This document shows positions 1-8,121 of a stretch of 64,000 nucleotides of DNA, one piece after another. This DNA comes from Flavobacterium oreochromis. Its GTDB lineage: Bacteria; Bacteroidota; Bacteroidia; Flavobacteriales; Flavobacteriaceae. The translations under genes were made by a program, and so were the position numbers. Each line of letters starts with the position of its first letter. Position 1 is the first letter of the stretch. The notes under the pieces were generated by a model. That model was not told where the DNA came from and did no database searches. It saw nothing but the letters and a program-made list of their open reading frames with translations. The stretch is taken from the NCBI RefSeq assembly GCF_019565455.1, contig NZ_CP067377.1:2362001-2426000 (forward strand). Reading direction: 5' to 3'.

Positions 1-31
1 AACTCTTTTCATAAATTGGGGATAATCTTTT

Positions 32-1006
32 TTATTGGCCTAAAACGTATGCGAAAATTAATGGAGCAACAATAGTTGCGTCAGATTCAACGATGAATTT
101 TGGAGTTGTAATGTCTAATTTGCCCCAAGTGATTTTTTCATTTGGAACAGCACCAGAATATGATCCGTAACTAGTGGTTGAGTCTGAAATTTGGCAGAAA
201 TAACTCCAGAAAGGAACATCGTGCATTTCCATATCTTGATATAACATAGGAACAACACAAATAGGGAAGTCACCTGCAATACCACCACCAATTTGGAAAA
301 ATCCTATTCCTTTTCCTTCACAGTTTTTAGTGTACCAATCAGCTAACCACATCATATATTCTACACCGCTTTTCATAGTGGTTGCTTGAAATTCACCTTT
401 AATGCAGTAAGAAGCAAAAATATTACCCATTGTACTATCTTCCCATCCAGGTACTACTATTGGTAGGTTTTTTTCAGCAGCAGCAACCATCCAAGAATCT
501 TTAGGGTCAATTTCGTAATATTGTTCTAAGACACCAGAATTAATCATTTGGTACATGAACTCATGAGGGAAATATCTTTCACCTGATTTATCAGCTTTAT
601 TCCAAATATCATATAAATGTGATTGTAAACGACGGAAAGCTTCCTCTTCAGGAATACAAGTATCTGTTACACGATTGTAATGATTTTCTAACAAGTCCCA
701 TTCTTCTTGTGGTGATAAATCACGATAGTTAGGAACTCTTTTGTATGAATTATGAGCTACAAGGTTCATAATATCTTCTTCTAAGTTAGCACCAGTGCAT
801 GAAATGATATGTACTTTGTCTTGACGAATCATTTCAGCTAATGATTTTCCTAATTCGGCAGTACTCATAGCACCTGCTAAGGTAATCATCATTTTACCAT
901 TGTCTAACAAATGTTCTTCATATCCTTTAGCTGCATCTACTAAAGCAGCTGCATTAAAATGAAGATAATGTTTTTCAATAAATTGACTAATAGGTCCTTT
1001 ATTCAT
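32..1006 (-). CDS. Deoxyhypusine synthase-like (homospermidine-synthase-like) protein
   Basis: A 324-aa protein of the deoxyhypusine synthase family. The family moves an aminobutyl group from spermidine onto a lysine or an amine through a covalent enzyme-lysine intermediate. The C-terminal signature SGAVPNEKITWGK is visible, with the expected active-site lysine at about residue 296, and glycine-rich Rossmann-type segments occur throughout. Bacteria lack eIF5A, so the substrate is more likely a free polyamine; that is inference. It lies 34 nt downstream of the arginine decarboxylase on the same strand, which suggests one polyamine operon. The agmatinase often found with these genes is not between them and could lie beyond the left edge. 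Confidence 0.88.
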   Translation of the reverse strand: MNKGPISQFIEKHYLHFNAAALVDAAKGYEEHLLDNGKMMITLAGAMSTAELGKSLAEMIRQDKVHIISCTGANLEEDIMNLVAHNSYKRVPNYRDLSPQEEWDLLENHYNRVTDTCIPEEEAFRRLQSHLYDIWNKADKSGERYFPHEFMYQMINSGVLEQYYEIDPKDSWMVAAAEKNLPIVVPGWEDSTMGNIFASYCIKGEFQATTMKSGVEYMMWLADWYTKNCEGKGIGFFQIGGGIAGDFPICVVPMLYQDMEMHDVPFWSYFCQISDSTTSYGSYSGAVPNEKITWGKLDITTPKFIVESDATIVAPLIFAYVLGQ

Positions 1007-1040
1007 TTTTATTTATTGTTTGTGTTTGTATTTTCTGTTG

Positions 1041-2441
1041 TTATTTTTTATTGTAACCTAATATCTCTAAAATTTCTTCTGCTTTTTGTTCTTCTGAAAA
1101 AACCTCTGTTGCAAAAATGCCATTTTTATCTTTATCAATCAAGATGTGTTTAGGTTGTGGTAAGATACAATGATGTAAACCTCCGTGTCCTCCTATTGTT
1201 TCTTGATATGCACCTGTGTTAAAGAAACCGATGTAAAGCGGTTTTTCTTTGTTGTATTTAGGAAGATAGATAGCGTTCATGTGTTGTTCAGAATTGTAAT
1301 AATCATCACCATCACATGTTAAACCTCCTAGTAGCACACGTTCGTAAGTATCATTCCAACGATTTACTGCTAACATAACAAAACGTTTGTTAATTGCCCA
1401 TGTATCAGGGAGTGTTGTGATAAAGGAAGAATCTATCATGTTCCAATTTTCTCTGTCATTTTGTTTTTTCTGATACAATACTTGATAAATAGCTCCTCCT
1501 GCTTCTCCAACTGTAAAAGAACCAAATTCAGTAAAGATATGAGGAACAGGAACTTCTGCTTCATCACAAGCGATTTTAATTTGGTTTAAGATTTCATCTA
1601 CCATGTATTGATAGTCATATTCAAAAGCTAATGAATTTTTAATAGGAAACCCTCCACCTATATTTAAACTATCTAAAGTTGGGCATTCTTTTTTAAGGTT
1701 GATATAAACCTTCATACATTTTAATAACTCATTCCAATAATAAGCTGTATCACGTATTCCGGCATTAATGAAAAAGTGAAGCATTTTTAGTTCAACTTTT
1801 TTGTTATCCTGAATATTTTTTCTGTAGAAAGGCACAATATCTTTATAACCTATTCCTAAGCGAGAAGTATAAAATTCAAACTTAGGTTCTTCTTCTGCTG
1901 CTATACGAATTCCGATTTTGAATTTACCGTCAATTTCTTCTTGTAATAAATCTAATTCTTCAAAATTATCAATAACCGGTACTGTATTTTTATGTCCGTT
2001 GTTAATTAACCGAGCAATATTACTGACATATTGCCCGCGTTTAAATCCATTACATACAACAAAAGTATTTTTGTTGATTCTTCCATCTTCCATTAATTTT
2101 TCAACAATATTAATGTCAAAGGCAGAAGAAGTTTCAATATGTATATTGTTTTTTAAAGCTTCATTTAAGATAAATTCAAAATGGGAACTTTTAGTACAAT
2201 AGCAATAATAATATTTTGCCTCATAACCATGTTTTTCCATGGCATTACGAAACCACATTTTAGCTTTATTAATATTTTGAGAAATTTTAGGTAAATATGT
2301 AAACTTAAGAGGAGTTCCGTATTGCTCTACTAATTTCATTAGATCAATACCATGAAATTGTAGATGGTCTTTATTTAAGGTGAACTCTTCTTGAGGAAAA
2401 TAAAATGTTTGATTGATTAAGTCGAAATATTTTGTATTCAT
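1041..2441 (-). CDS. speA: Arginine decarboxylase (PLP, alanine-racemase fold)
   Basis: A 466-aa fold-III PLP decarboxylase that converts arginine to agmatine, the first step of polyamine synthesis. The N-terminal TIM-barrel half contains the probable PLP lysine in the YCTKSSH segment (K84). A glycine-rich phosphate-binding stretch (NIGGGFPIKN) follows, and the C-terminal half carries the CDGDD motif (C376) that completes the active site of the dimer. It is shorter than the roughly 630-aa E. coli SpeA and matches the compact flavobacterial type. It is the first gene of a two-gene unit with the deoxyhypusine-synthase-like gene. The substrate (arginine rather than a related diamino acid) is inferred from family and context. 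Confidence 0.85.
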   Translation of the reverse strand: MNTKYFDLINQTFYFPQEEFTLNKDHLQFHGIDLMKLVEQYGTPLKFTYLPKISQNINKAKMWFRNAMEKHGYEAKYYYCYCTKSSHFEFILNEALKNNIHIETSSAFDINIVEKLMEDGRINKNTFVVCNGFKRGQYVSNIARLINNGHKNTVPVIDNFEELDLLQEEIDGKFKIGIRIAAEEEPKFEFYTSRLGIGYKDIVPFYRKNIQDNKKVELKMLHFFINAGIRDTAYYWNELLKCMKVYINLKKECPTLDSLNIGGGFPIKNSLAFEYDYQYMVDEILNQIKIACDEAEVPVPHIFTEFGSFTVGEAGGAIYQVLYQKKQNDRENWNMIDSSFITTLPDTWAINKRFVMLAVNRWNDTYERVLLGGLTCDGDDYYNSEQHMNAIYLPKYNKEKPLYIGFFNTGAYQETIGGHGGLHHCILPQPKHILIDKDKNGIFATEVFSEEQKAEEILEILGYNKK

Positions 2442-2608
2442 TTAGCTATAAATAAATTGTAATTAAAATTAATAAAAAAACTCAATACAATTTATTCAAA
2501 TACGAATATTCGCAAAAATGATTTCTAATTCGGTATAAAGGGGTTCGTCCATAGCTGGCAAAAATAAAAAATAATAACTTTTTACTCCAAAGAAAATTTT
2601 TAAAAAAA

Positions 2609-3664
2609 TCAATTTTTATAATCATCAAAAGCAGCTAGGATATCAAAGTCTGTTACTGTTTGATTTATTATACACTGACCAATTGAGTTTAGAAGGGTAA
2701 ATTGTATTTTTCCAAACTCATTTTTTTTGTCGTGAATTAATAAATTCATAATAAAATTGATTTCATTATCGTTAAAATTAATAGAATCATATAGATTTAG
2801 TATTAAATTTTTTATTTCAAGATATTCATTCAATGATAAAAGATCTTTTTTTACTGATAAAAAACTCTCTAAAATTATGCCACAAGCAATGGCTTCACCA
2901 TGAAGTAGTCGTTCCTTGTTGGGGTGTTCTAAAAAGTAAGTTTCAATTGCATGACCTAACGTATGACCAAAATTTAGTGCTTTTCTGATTCCTATTTCTC
3001 TAGGATCTTCTTTAACAATTTTTGCTTTCACTGCTATAGATTCTTCAATTAAAAAATCAAATTCTTGAAAATTAATATTTGTAAGATCTTTGAAACGATT
3101 CCAATGATTTTTATTTCCAATAAGTCCGTGTTTCAGCATTTCGGCTAGACCAGAACGGAGTTCTCTTTGAGATAATGATTGAAGGAATTGTGTGTTAATA
3201 AGTACCATTTCAGGTTGGGTAATAGTTCCAATTTGGTTTTTTAAACCACCTAAATCAACGCCGTTTTTTCCCCCAATAGAAGCATCTACCATAGCTAATA
3301 AAGTAGTAGGGATATTTATAAAAGAAAGACCTCGTTTAAAAGTTGAGGCTATAAATCCTCCCATATCTGTAATTACACCACCTCCTACATTGATAATTAA
3401 ACTTTTTCTATCAGCTCCTAGTTCTGTTAAAGCTTCCCAAACGTTTACGCAAGTTTCAATTGTTTTGTTTTCTTCTCCAGCTTCTAATTCTATTATTTCT
3501 AAGGGAAGTTCTGTTTCCAAATAAGATAAAAAATGAGGTAAGCAATATTCATTTGTATTTTCATCTACTAAGATGAAAATTTTAGAAAATTGATTTTCTT
3601 TTAGAAATTGATTTAATCCTAAATAATTGTCATTTACGAAATGTACTGAAGAAAAAGCCTGCAT
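2609..3664 (-). CDS. aroB: 3-dehydroquinate synthase
   Basis: A 351-aa NAD- and metal-dependent enzyme of the shikimate pathway that cyclises DAHP to 3-dehydroquinate. Visible family motifs are GGGVITDMGGFIAS (NAD binding), PTTLLAMVDASIGGKNGVD (active site) and the metal histidines in NFGHTLGHAIE and LLHGEAIACG. An in-frame TTG nine codons upstream (3691) would add residues with no family counterpart, so the ATG at 3664 is taken as the start. It is divergent from the proline dehydrogenase gene, with about 95 nt between the two starts. Confidence 0.93.
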   Translation of the reverse strand: MQAFSSVHFVNDNYLGLNQFLKENQFSKIFILVDENTNEYCLPHFLSYLETELPLEIIELEAGEENKTIETCVNVWEALTELGADRKSLIINVGGGVITDMGGFIASTFKRGLSFINIPTTLLAMVDASIGGKNGVDLGGLKNQIGTITQPEMVLINTQFLQSLSQRELRSGLAEMLKHGLIGNKNHWNRFKDLTNINFQEFDFLIEESIAVKAKIVKEDPREIGIRKALNFGHTLGHAIETYFLEHPNKERLLHGEAIACGIILESFLSVKKDLLSLNEYLEIKNLILNLYDSINFNDNEINFIMNLLIHDKKNEFGKIQFTLLNSIGQCIINQTVTDFDILAAFDDYKN

Positions 3665-3733
3665 TTTTTTGAAAATTAAGTTTTTGTGCAAAATAAAATA
3701 AAAAATACTATATAAATAATGGACTCATGATTT

Positions 3734-3741
3734 TATATTTG
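3734..3741 (+). promoter_or_regulatory. -7 promoter element TATATTTG for proline dehydrogenase
   Basis: This is a perfect match to the Bacteroidota -7 consensus TAnnTTTG, 18 nt before the ATG at 3760. It lies downstream of an in-frame ATG at 3727, which rules that ATG out as the start. No clear TTTG -33 box was seen. Confidence 0.7.
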
Positions 3742-3759
3742 CATAAGAAAAAAAATAAA

Positions 3760-4928
3760 ATGGAAAAAATATTTGATAATACACAAAATGCTTTTAGTTT
3801 AAAAAGCGATACTGAGTTAGAAAGAGCTCATTTTTTGTTTAAAGTGATCGATTCTCAGCCTTTGGTGAAAATAGGAACAGTAGTTACGAACTTCGCTTTA
3901 AAAGCAAAATTGCCGGTTGAAGGATTAATCAGGGCTACAGTATTTGATCATTTTTGTGGAGGTGTTTCAGAAGATGATTGTATTCCAGTAGTAGATAAGA
4001 TGTATACAAAAGGAGTTTCTTCTGTTTTAGATTATTCTGTAGAAGGTAAAGAGGATGAAAAAGCTTTTGATGATGCAATGAATAAAACATTAAAAATTAT
4101 TCTTTTTGCAAAAGAAAAAAAGCAATTCCATTTGCCGTTTTTAAACCTACCGGTTTTGGGCGTTTTGAATTATATCAAAAACTAGGAGAAGGTCAAGAAT
4201 TAACAGAAGTTGAACAAGCAGAATGGGGGCGAGTAGAAGAACGCTTTGATAAAGTTTGTAAATTAGCATACGAAAATGATATTGCTTTATTAATTGATGG
4301 AGAGGAAAGTTGGATGCAAGATGCTGCTGATAATTTAGTAGCAAGGATGATGCAAAAATATAATAAAGAAAAAGCTATCGTATACAATACGCTTCAAATG
4401 TATCGTTGGGATCGTTTAGATTATTTAAAAAAATTACATGCTCAAGCGGAACAAGAAGGTTTTCATATAGGAATGAAATTAGTTCGTGGAGCCTATATGG
4501 AAAAAGAAAATGCAAGAGCGCAAGAGAAAGGCTATAAAACACCTATTTGTGACTCTAAACAAGCTACTGATTATAATTTTAATGATGCAGTAGCTTATAT
4601 GATGGAGCATATTGATAAAATGGCTATTTTTGCGGGTACTCACAATGAAGATAGTTCTTACAAACTAATGGAGATGATGGTGCATAAAGGAATTGCTAAA
4701 AATGACTTTAGAGTGTGGTTTGGTCAGTTATACGGTATGAGTGATAATATTAGTTATAATTTAGCCGCTAATGGGTATAATGTAGCTAAGTATTTGCCTT
4801 TTGGTCCCGTTAAAGATGTTATGCCTTATCTAATTAGAAGAGCAGAGGAAAATACTTCTGTTGCAGGTCAAACAAGTAGAGAGCTTACCTTAATTAAAAG
4901 AGAAAGAAACAGAAGAAAAGGAAAATAA
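3760..4928 (+). CDS. Proline dehydrogenase (one frameshift)
   Basis: An FAD enzyme that oxidises proline to pyrroline-5-carboxylate; 389 aa once the frame is restored. The C-terminal half shows the classic PRODH motifs KLVRGAYMEKE, GTHNEDS, GQLYGMSD and YLPFGP. The reading frame breaks in an A7 run at 4115-4121: one more A restores a continuous frame through AIPFAVFKPTGFGRFELYQ into the rest of the protein. Homopolymer loss in the sequence is more likely than a true null. It is a stand-alone PRODH, not fused to P5C dehydrogenase. A strong terminator follows directly. Confidence 0.9.
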
Positions 4929-4977
4929 AAAAATATTGCAGTTTTATTTTCTTTTATATTAAAACTGCAATATTTTT
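4929..4977 (+). terminator. Intrinsic terminator after proline dehydrogenase
   Basis: An 18-bp perfect inverted repeat (4929-4946 with 4960-4977) has a 13-nt loop and A/T-rich ends. It starts at the base after the stop codon and can end transcription in either direction. Confidence 0.85.
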
Positions 4978-4991
4978 GATATTTTATATAA

Positions 4992-5897
4992 ATGAATTTA
5001 ACTATTTTAGGCTGTTATGCTGCTACACCTAGGACATTCACAAACCCTACATCACAGGTTTTAGAAATTAGTAATCGATTATTTTTAATTGACTGTGGTG
5101 AAGGAACACAAACGCAATTACGAAAAAATAAAATCCGTTTTACAGCTATTAATCAAATTTTTATTTCTCATTTACATGGAGATCATTTTTACGGGTTAAT
5201 TGGTTTGATTTCTACCTTTACCTTATTAAACAGGCATAACCCGCTGACTATTTATGGACCAGTGGGGATTAAGGAAGTTATTAAGTTACAACTTCGTTTA
5301 GCAAATTCATGGCCTCAATATGAATTAAATTTTGTAGAGCTTAAATCAAAAAAATCGGAAGTTATTTATGAAGATAAAAAAATAGTAGTACGAACAATTC
5401 CTTTAAAACATAGGGTGTATACAAATGGTTTTTTATTTACAGAAAAAACCAAAGAACGTAAACTCAATGTAGATAAAGTACAGGAATACCAAATAGAGAG
5501 TTGTTATTTTCAAAATATTAAAAACGGACGTGATATTACTTTAGATGATGGAAGGGTAATTCCAAATCATGTTTTAAGTTTTGATCCACCTAAATCAGAA
5601 AGTTATGCTTTTTGTTCTGATACCCAGTATGACGAAAGTATTGTTCCTATTATAAAAGGAGTACAAGTGCTTTATCATGAATCTACATTCTTAAATGCAG
5701 AGGAACATGTAGCAGAAAAAACAATGCATTCAACCGCTGAGCAAGCTGCTAAAATTGCTCACCAAGCTAATGTAGGTAAATTAATTTTGGGGCATTATTC
5801 AACCCGTTATGAATCTATAAAGCTCTTTAAAAAAGAAGCTGAATCTATATTTAAAAATGTTTTATTAGGGGATGATGGTGCTAATTTTAAATTCTAA
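4992..5897 (+). CDS. rnz: Ribonuclease Z (tRNA 3' endonuclease)
   Basis: A 301-aa metallo-beta-lactamase-fold nuclease that trims the 3' trailer of tRNA precursors. The zinc motif HLHGDH is at residues 60-65, and further ligands are visible in PLKHR, FCSDTQYD and GHYSTRY. The Rnz-specific exosite insertion occupies the middle of the protein. Length and motif order fit short-form bacterial RNase Z. It is separated from the upstream gene by a terminator, so it probably has its own promoter in the A/T-rich 14-nt to 60-nt upstream region, although no consensus box was recognised. Confidence 0.95.
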   Translation: MNLTILGCYAATPRTFTNPTSQVLEISNRLFLIDCGEGTQTQLRKNKIRFTAINQIFISHLHGDHFYGLIGLISTFTLLNRHNPLTIYGPVGIKEVIKLQLRLANSWPQYELNFVELKSKKSEVIYEDKKIVVRTIPLKHRVYTNGFLFTEKTKERKLNVDKVQEYQIESCYFQNIKNGRDITLDDGRVIPNHVLSFDPPKSESYAFCSDTQYDESIVPIIKGVQVLYHESTFLNAEEHVAEKTMHSTAEQAAKIAHQANVGKLILGHYSTRYESIKLFKKEAESIFKNVLLGDDGANFKF

Positions 5898-6415
5898 AAC
5901 AATCCCTCTTTAAATCTTAATTATTAATTTAGTTTAATGATTATATAAAATATATTTATATGATTAATTGATCAGTATATTATTTAAAAGGAATAAATAT
6001 TAGAGTGTTTTTTCAAAAATCTTATTTAGCCTAATATTCTAGTTCTTTTTGATTAAATTCTTTTAAATAAACTTTTTGAACAGTTTAAAATATATACTTT
6101 TAATTTATAAAAATGATTACTACTCTGTTCTTATCAATTGTATTAAAATTGGTAAAAAAAGATAATTAAATAAAATCTTGGTTATATAAATTCAGTGTGC
6201 TAGCTTTAATCTTTGAATTTCTTTTGTAATAGAGGATAAAAAGTAATTGAAAGAGATAAAGTATTATTGTCTCGTTTTCAGGTTGAAATTTTGATATGGT
6301 AAAATCATTTTTTTAACACAAAAAGAGTTTTAGCTGTCATAGCATTTTTTTAATCTGGTTTTTATGTGATATTAAAATAGATGTAAAACAAAATAAACAT
6401 AATTAAATCATAAAA
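5898..6415. other. Intergenic region with no recognised feature
   Basis: About 520 nt of very A/T-rich, stop-rich sequence lies between rnz and pdxH. I saw no coding potential of note, no RNA gene and no convincing promoter box. Confidence 0.6.
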
Positions 6416-7058
6416 ATGGAAGATTTAAGTAATTATAGAAAAGTATATCAAAAGAGTGAATTGCTAGAGAAAAATATTCCAGAAGATCCAATTAATCTTT
6501 TTCATCGTTGGTTTCACGAAGTAGAGGATTTTGGAGGAGTAGATGAAGTAAATGCAATGACTGTTTCAACAATAGGTTTAGATGGTTTTCCTAAAGCAAG
6601 AGTAGTGTTGTTAAAAAAATATAATGAAGAAGGATTTGTTTTTTATACTAATTATTTATCAGAAAAAGGAAAAGCAATAGCAAATAATCCTAATGTATGT
6701 CTTTCTTTTTTTGGCATTCAATGGAGCGCCAAGTTGTTATAAAAGGAATTGCTAAAAGGTATTATCTTCCATTTCTGATGCTTATTTTTACTCAAGGCCA
6801 GATGGAAGTAAATTAGGAGCTATAGTTTCAAGTCAAAGTGAAGTAATTCCAAGTAGAGAGTTTTTAGATCAAAAATTATATGAGTTAGAAAAAGAAATAG
6901 GGGGAAAAGAAATAGTTAGACCTGATTATTGGGGAGGTTTTTTAGTAGAACCTAAGGAAGTAGAGTTTTGGCAAGGTCGTCCAAACCGTTTACATGATCG
7001 AATTAGATATCAATTAAAAGAAGATTTTACCTGGAAAATCGATCGTTTGGCCCCATAA
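6416..7058 (+). CDS. pdxH: Pyridoxamine/pyridoxine 5'-phosphate oxidase (two frameshifts)
   Basis: An FMN enzyme making pyridoxal 5'-phosphate; 214 aa when restored, the normal family length. The N-terminal part gives DPINLFHRWFHE and NAMTVSTIGLDGFPKARVVLLK. The C-terminal part gives SRPDGSKLGAIVSSQS, RPDYWGGFLVEP, EFWQGRPNRLHDR and a final DRLAP. The frame breaks twice, in a T7 run (6706-6712) and an A4 run (6754-6757); adding one base at each gives a continuous protein including FFWHSMERQVVIKG. Both look like homopolymer under-calls. Confidence 0.92.
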
Positions 7059-7121
7059 AAAGATTACAATTGTAGTTTTTTTCTTACTTTAAAATAAAAA
7101 AAGTGTTTTTTATCGATTTTA

Positions 7122-7154
7122 TTTGCTGTTTAATCGAAACTTGTTTTATATTTG
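7122..7154 (+). promoter_or_regulatory. Promoter: TTTG (7122-7125), 21 nt, TATATTTG (7147-7154)
   Basis: Both elements of the Bacteroidota housekeeping promoter are present with 21-nt spacing, identical to the dnaX promoter in this window. No open reading frame follows within 400 nt on this strand, so it probably drives a noncoding transcript. Confidence 0.6.
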
Positions 7155-7159
7155 TATCA

Positions 7160-7290
7160 GAAATCAGAACAACATTTGTTTTTAGAATTTTAAAATCTGA
7201 AAATAAATTCATGATAGTTTAGTTTTTTAGTTTGTTTATTTGATTGAGAAGTGCCTCTTATCCCCAAGAATAGAGGTGCTTTCTTTCATT
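7160..7290 (+). ncRNA. Candidate small noncoding RNA
   Basis: The inferred transcript starts just after the promoter at 7122-7154 and ends at a hairpin. The arms 7249-7258 and 7272-7281 pair over 10 bp (two G-U pairs) around a 13-nt loop, followed by a short T/C-rich tract. The stretch has no ORF. I do not recognise it as 6S, SRP or tmRNA. It lies between pdxH and a transposase remnant. Support is limited to promoter plus hairpin, so this is tentative. Confidence 0.4.
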
Positions 7291-7369
7291 TTTAGGAAAA
7301 ACTTAAATTATTGTATTCTTAATGTGAAAATACTACGGATTAAGTTATATTTATGTGGATTAGTTAAAA

Positions 7370-7582
7370 TTACGCATATAAATTAGTTAGTCTAAAAAGG
7401 AAGAATTCTATATTTTTCACCCCTCTAAATTTACTTCTAAAAGCTTTTATTTTTACATTGAAAGATTCTGCTGAAGCGTTAGTACTTCGATTATCAAAAT
7501 AATTTAGTCTTATATTAATTGAGCTAAGTTGTGTTTGGTCTTTATAATAATTAGTTTTACTGTCTTGTGTAAATATACTGCT
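7370..7582 (-). pseudogene. ISL3-family transposase, C-terminal remnant
   Basis: About 70 codons survive from the C-terminus of a DDE transposase, read leftward. The stretch includes NYFDNRSTNASAESFNVK and then KAFRSKFRGVKNIEFF, the conserved tail of ISL3-type transposases containing the last catalytic Glu region, and ends in LFRLTNLYA and a stop at 7370. An in-frame stop at 7583-7585 and absence of upstream homology show that the rest is gone. No terminal inverted repeats were found. It marks an old insertion between pdxH and rnpB. Confidence 0.75.
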
Positions 7583-7640
7583 TCAGTGGAAGGGAGTGTG
7601 AAGATTGATTAAAAAGATATAGTAACTAAAGTAAAAAAAA

Positions 7641-7951
7641 GCAGATCTGTAAGTCGGATTCTGTACATAAAAAATATGCCCTTATCATTTATCTAGCCAA
7701 ATTATTACTAATATGATCTATCTGCCTACCCCTCAGCAACGGGCGAGCAACCCTTAACTACTGATATACATGGCATTTCACCGCATAGAGTTTACCTGAT
7801 TTCACTACAGCATTACCTGTACATCCTTTCTGTTGCACTTGTCCTCCCTTGAATTACTTCAAAGTGACGGGCGTTACCCGCTATGCTTGCTCTTTGGTGT
7901 CCGGACTTTCCTCTTTTAAACTTACGTTTAGAAAGCGATAAGGCGACCTGC
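7641..7951 (-). ncRNA. rnpB: RNase P RNA (class A)
   Basis: This is the catalytic RNA that cleaves 5' leaders from tRNA precursors. On the minus strand the universally conserved GAGGAAAGTCCGGAC (P4 5' strand and flank) and ACAGAATCCGACTTA (P4 3' strand) are both visible. AAATGCCATG and GGGTAGGC-type core elements lie between them. The ends pair as P1 (GCAGGTC at the 5' end with GATCTGC at the 3' end), which sets the boundaries. The 3' end runs into a T8 tract. The short reading frame overlapping its 5' end is not a gene. Confidence 0.95.
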
Positions 7952-7955
7952 GCTG

Positions 7956-7963
7956 CAAAGTTA
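7956..7963 (-). promoter_or_regulatory. -7 element TAACTTTG of rnpB
   Basis: A TAnnTTTG match on the minus strand, placed so that transcription would begin at about 7951, exactly where the P1 helix of RNase P RNA begins. Confidence 0.7.
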
Positions 7964-8072
7964 TGAATAACTCGTGTATAAATTATTACTTCGTTCAAAA
8001 AAAACTTAATTTTTAAAGAAAAATATACTTATCGCTTTGAAAATAGTTAAAAGAAATAAATAGAAGTTTCCT

Positions 8073-8105
8073 TTTGGAAACTATAAATTTAATCTACTAT
8101 ATTTG
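8073..8105 (+). promoter_or_regulatory. dnaX promoter: TTTG (8073-8076), 21 nt, TATATTTG (8098-8105)
   Basis: Full two-part Bacteroidota promoter 17 nt before the ATG at 8122. It overlaps the in-frame TTG at 8074, so that upstream start can be excluded. Confidence 0.75.
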
Positions 8106-8121
8106 TAACTCATTTTTGTCT

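Noticed and set aside
959..1153. 64-aa hydrophobic frame on the plus strand
   Set aside because: It is antisense to the ends of two well-supported genes and reflects A/T-rich codon composition only.
7813..7998. 61-aa reading frame on the minus strand
   Set aside because: It lies inside RNase P RNA and its promoter; the conserved RNA motifs explain the sequence.
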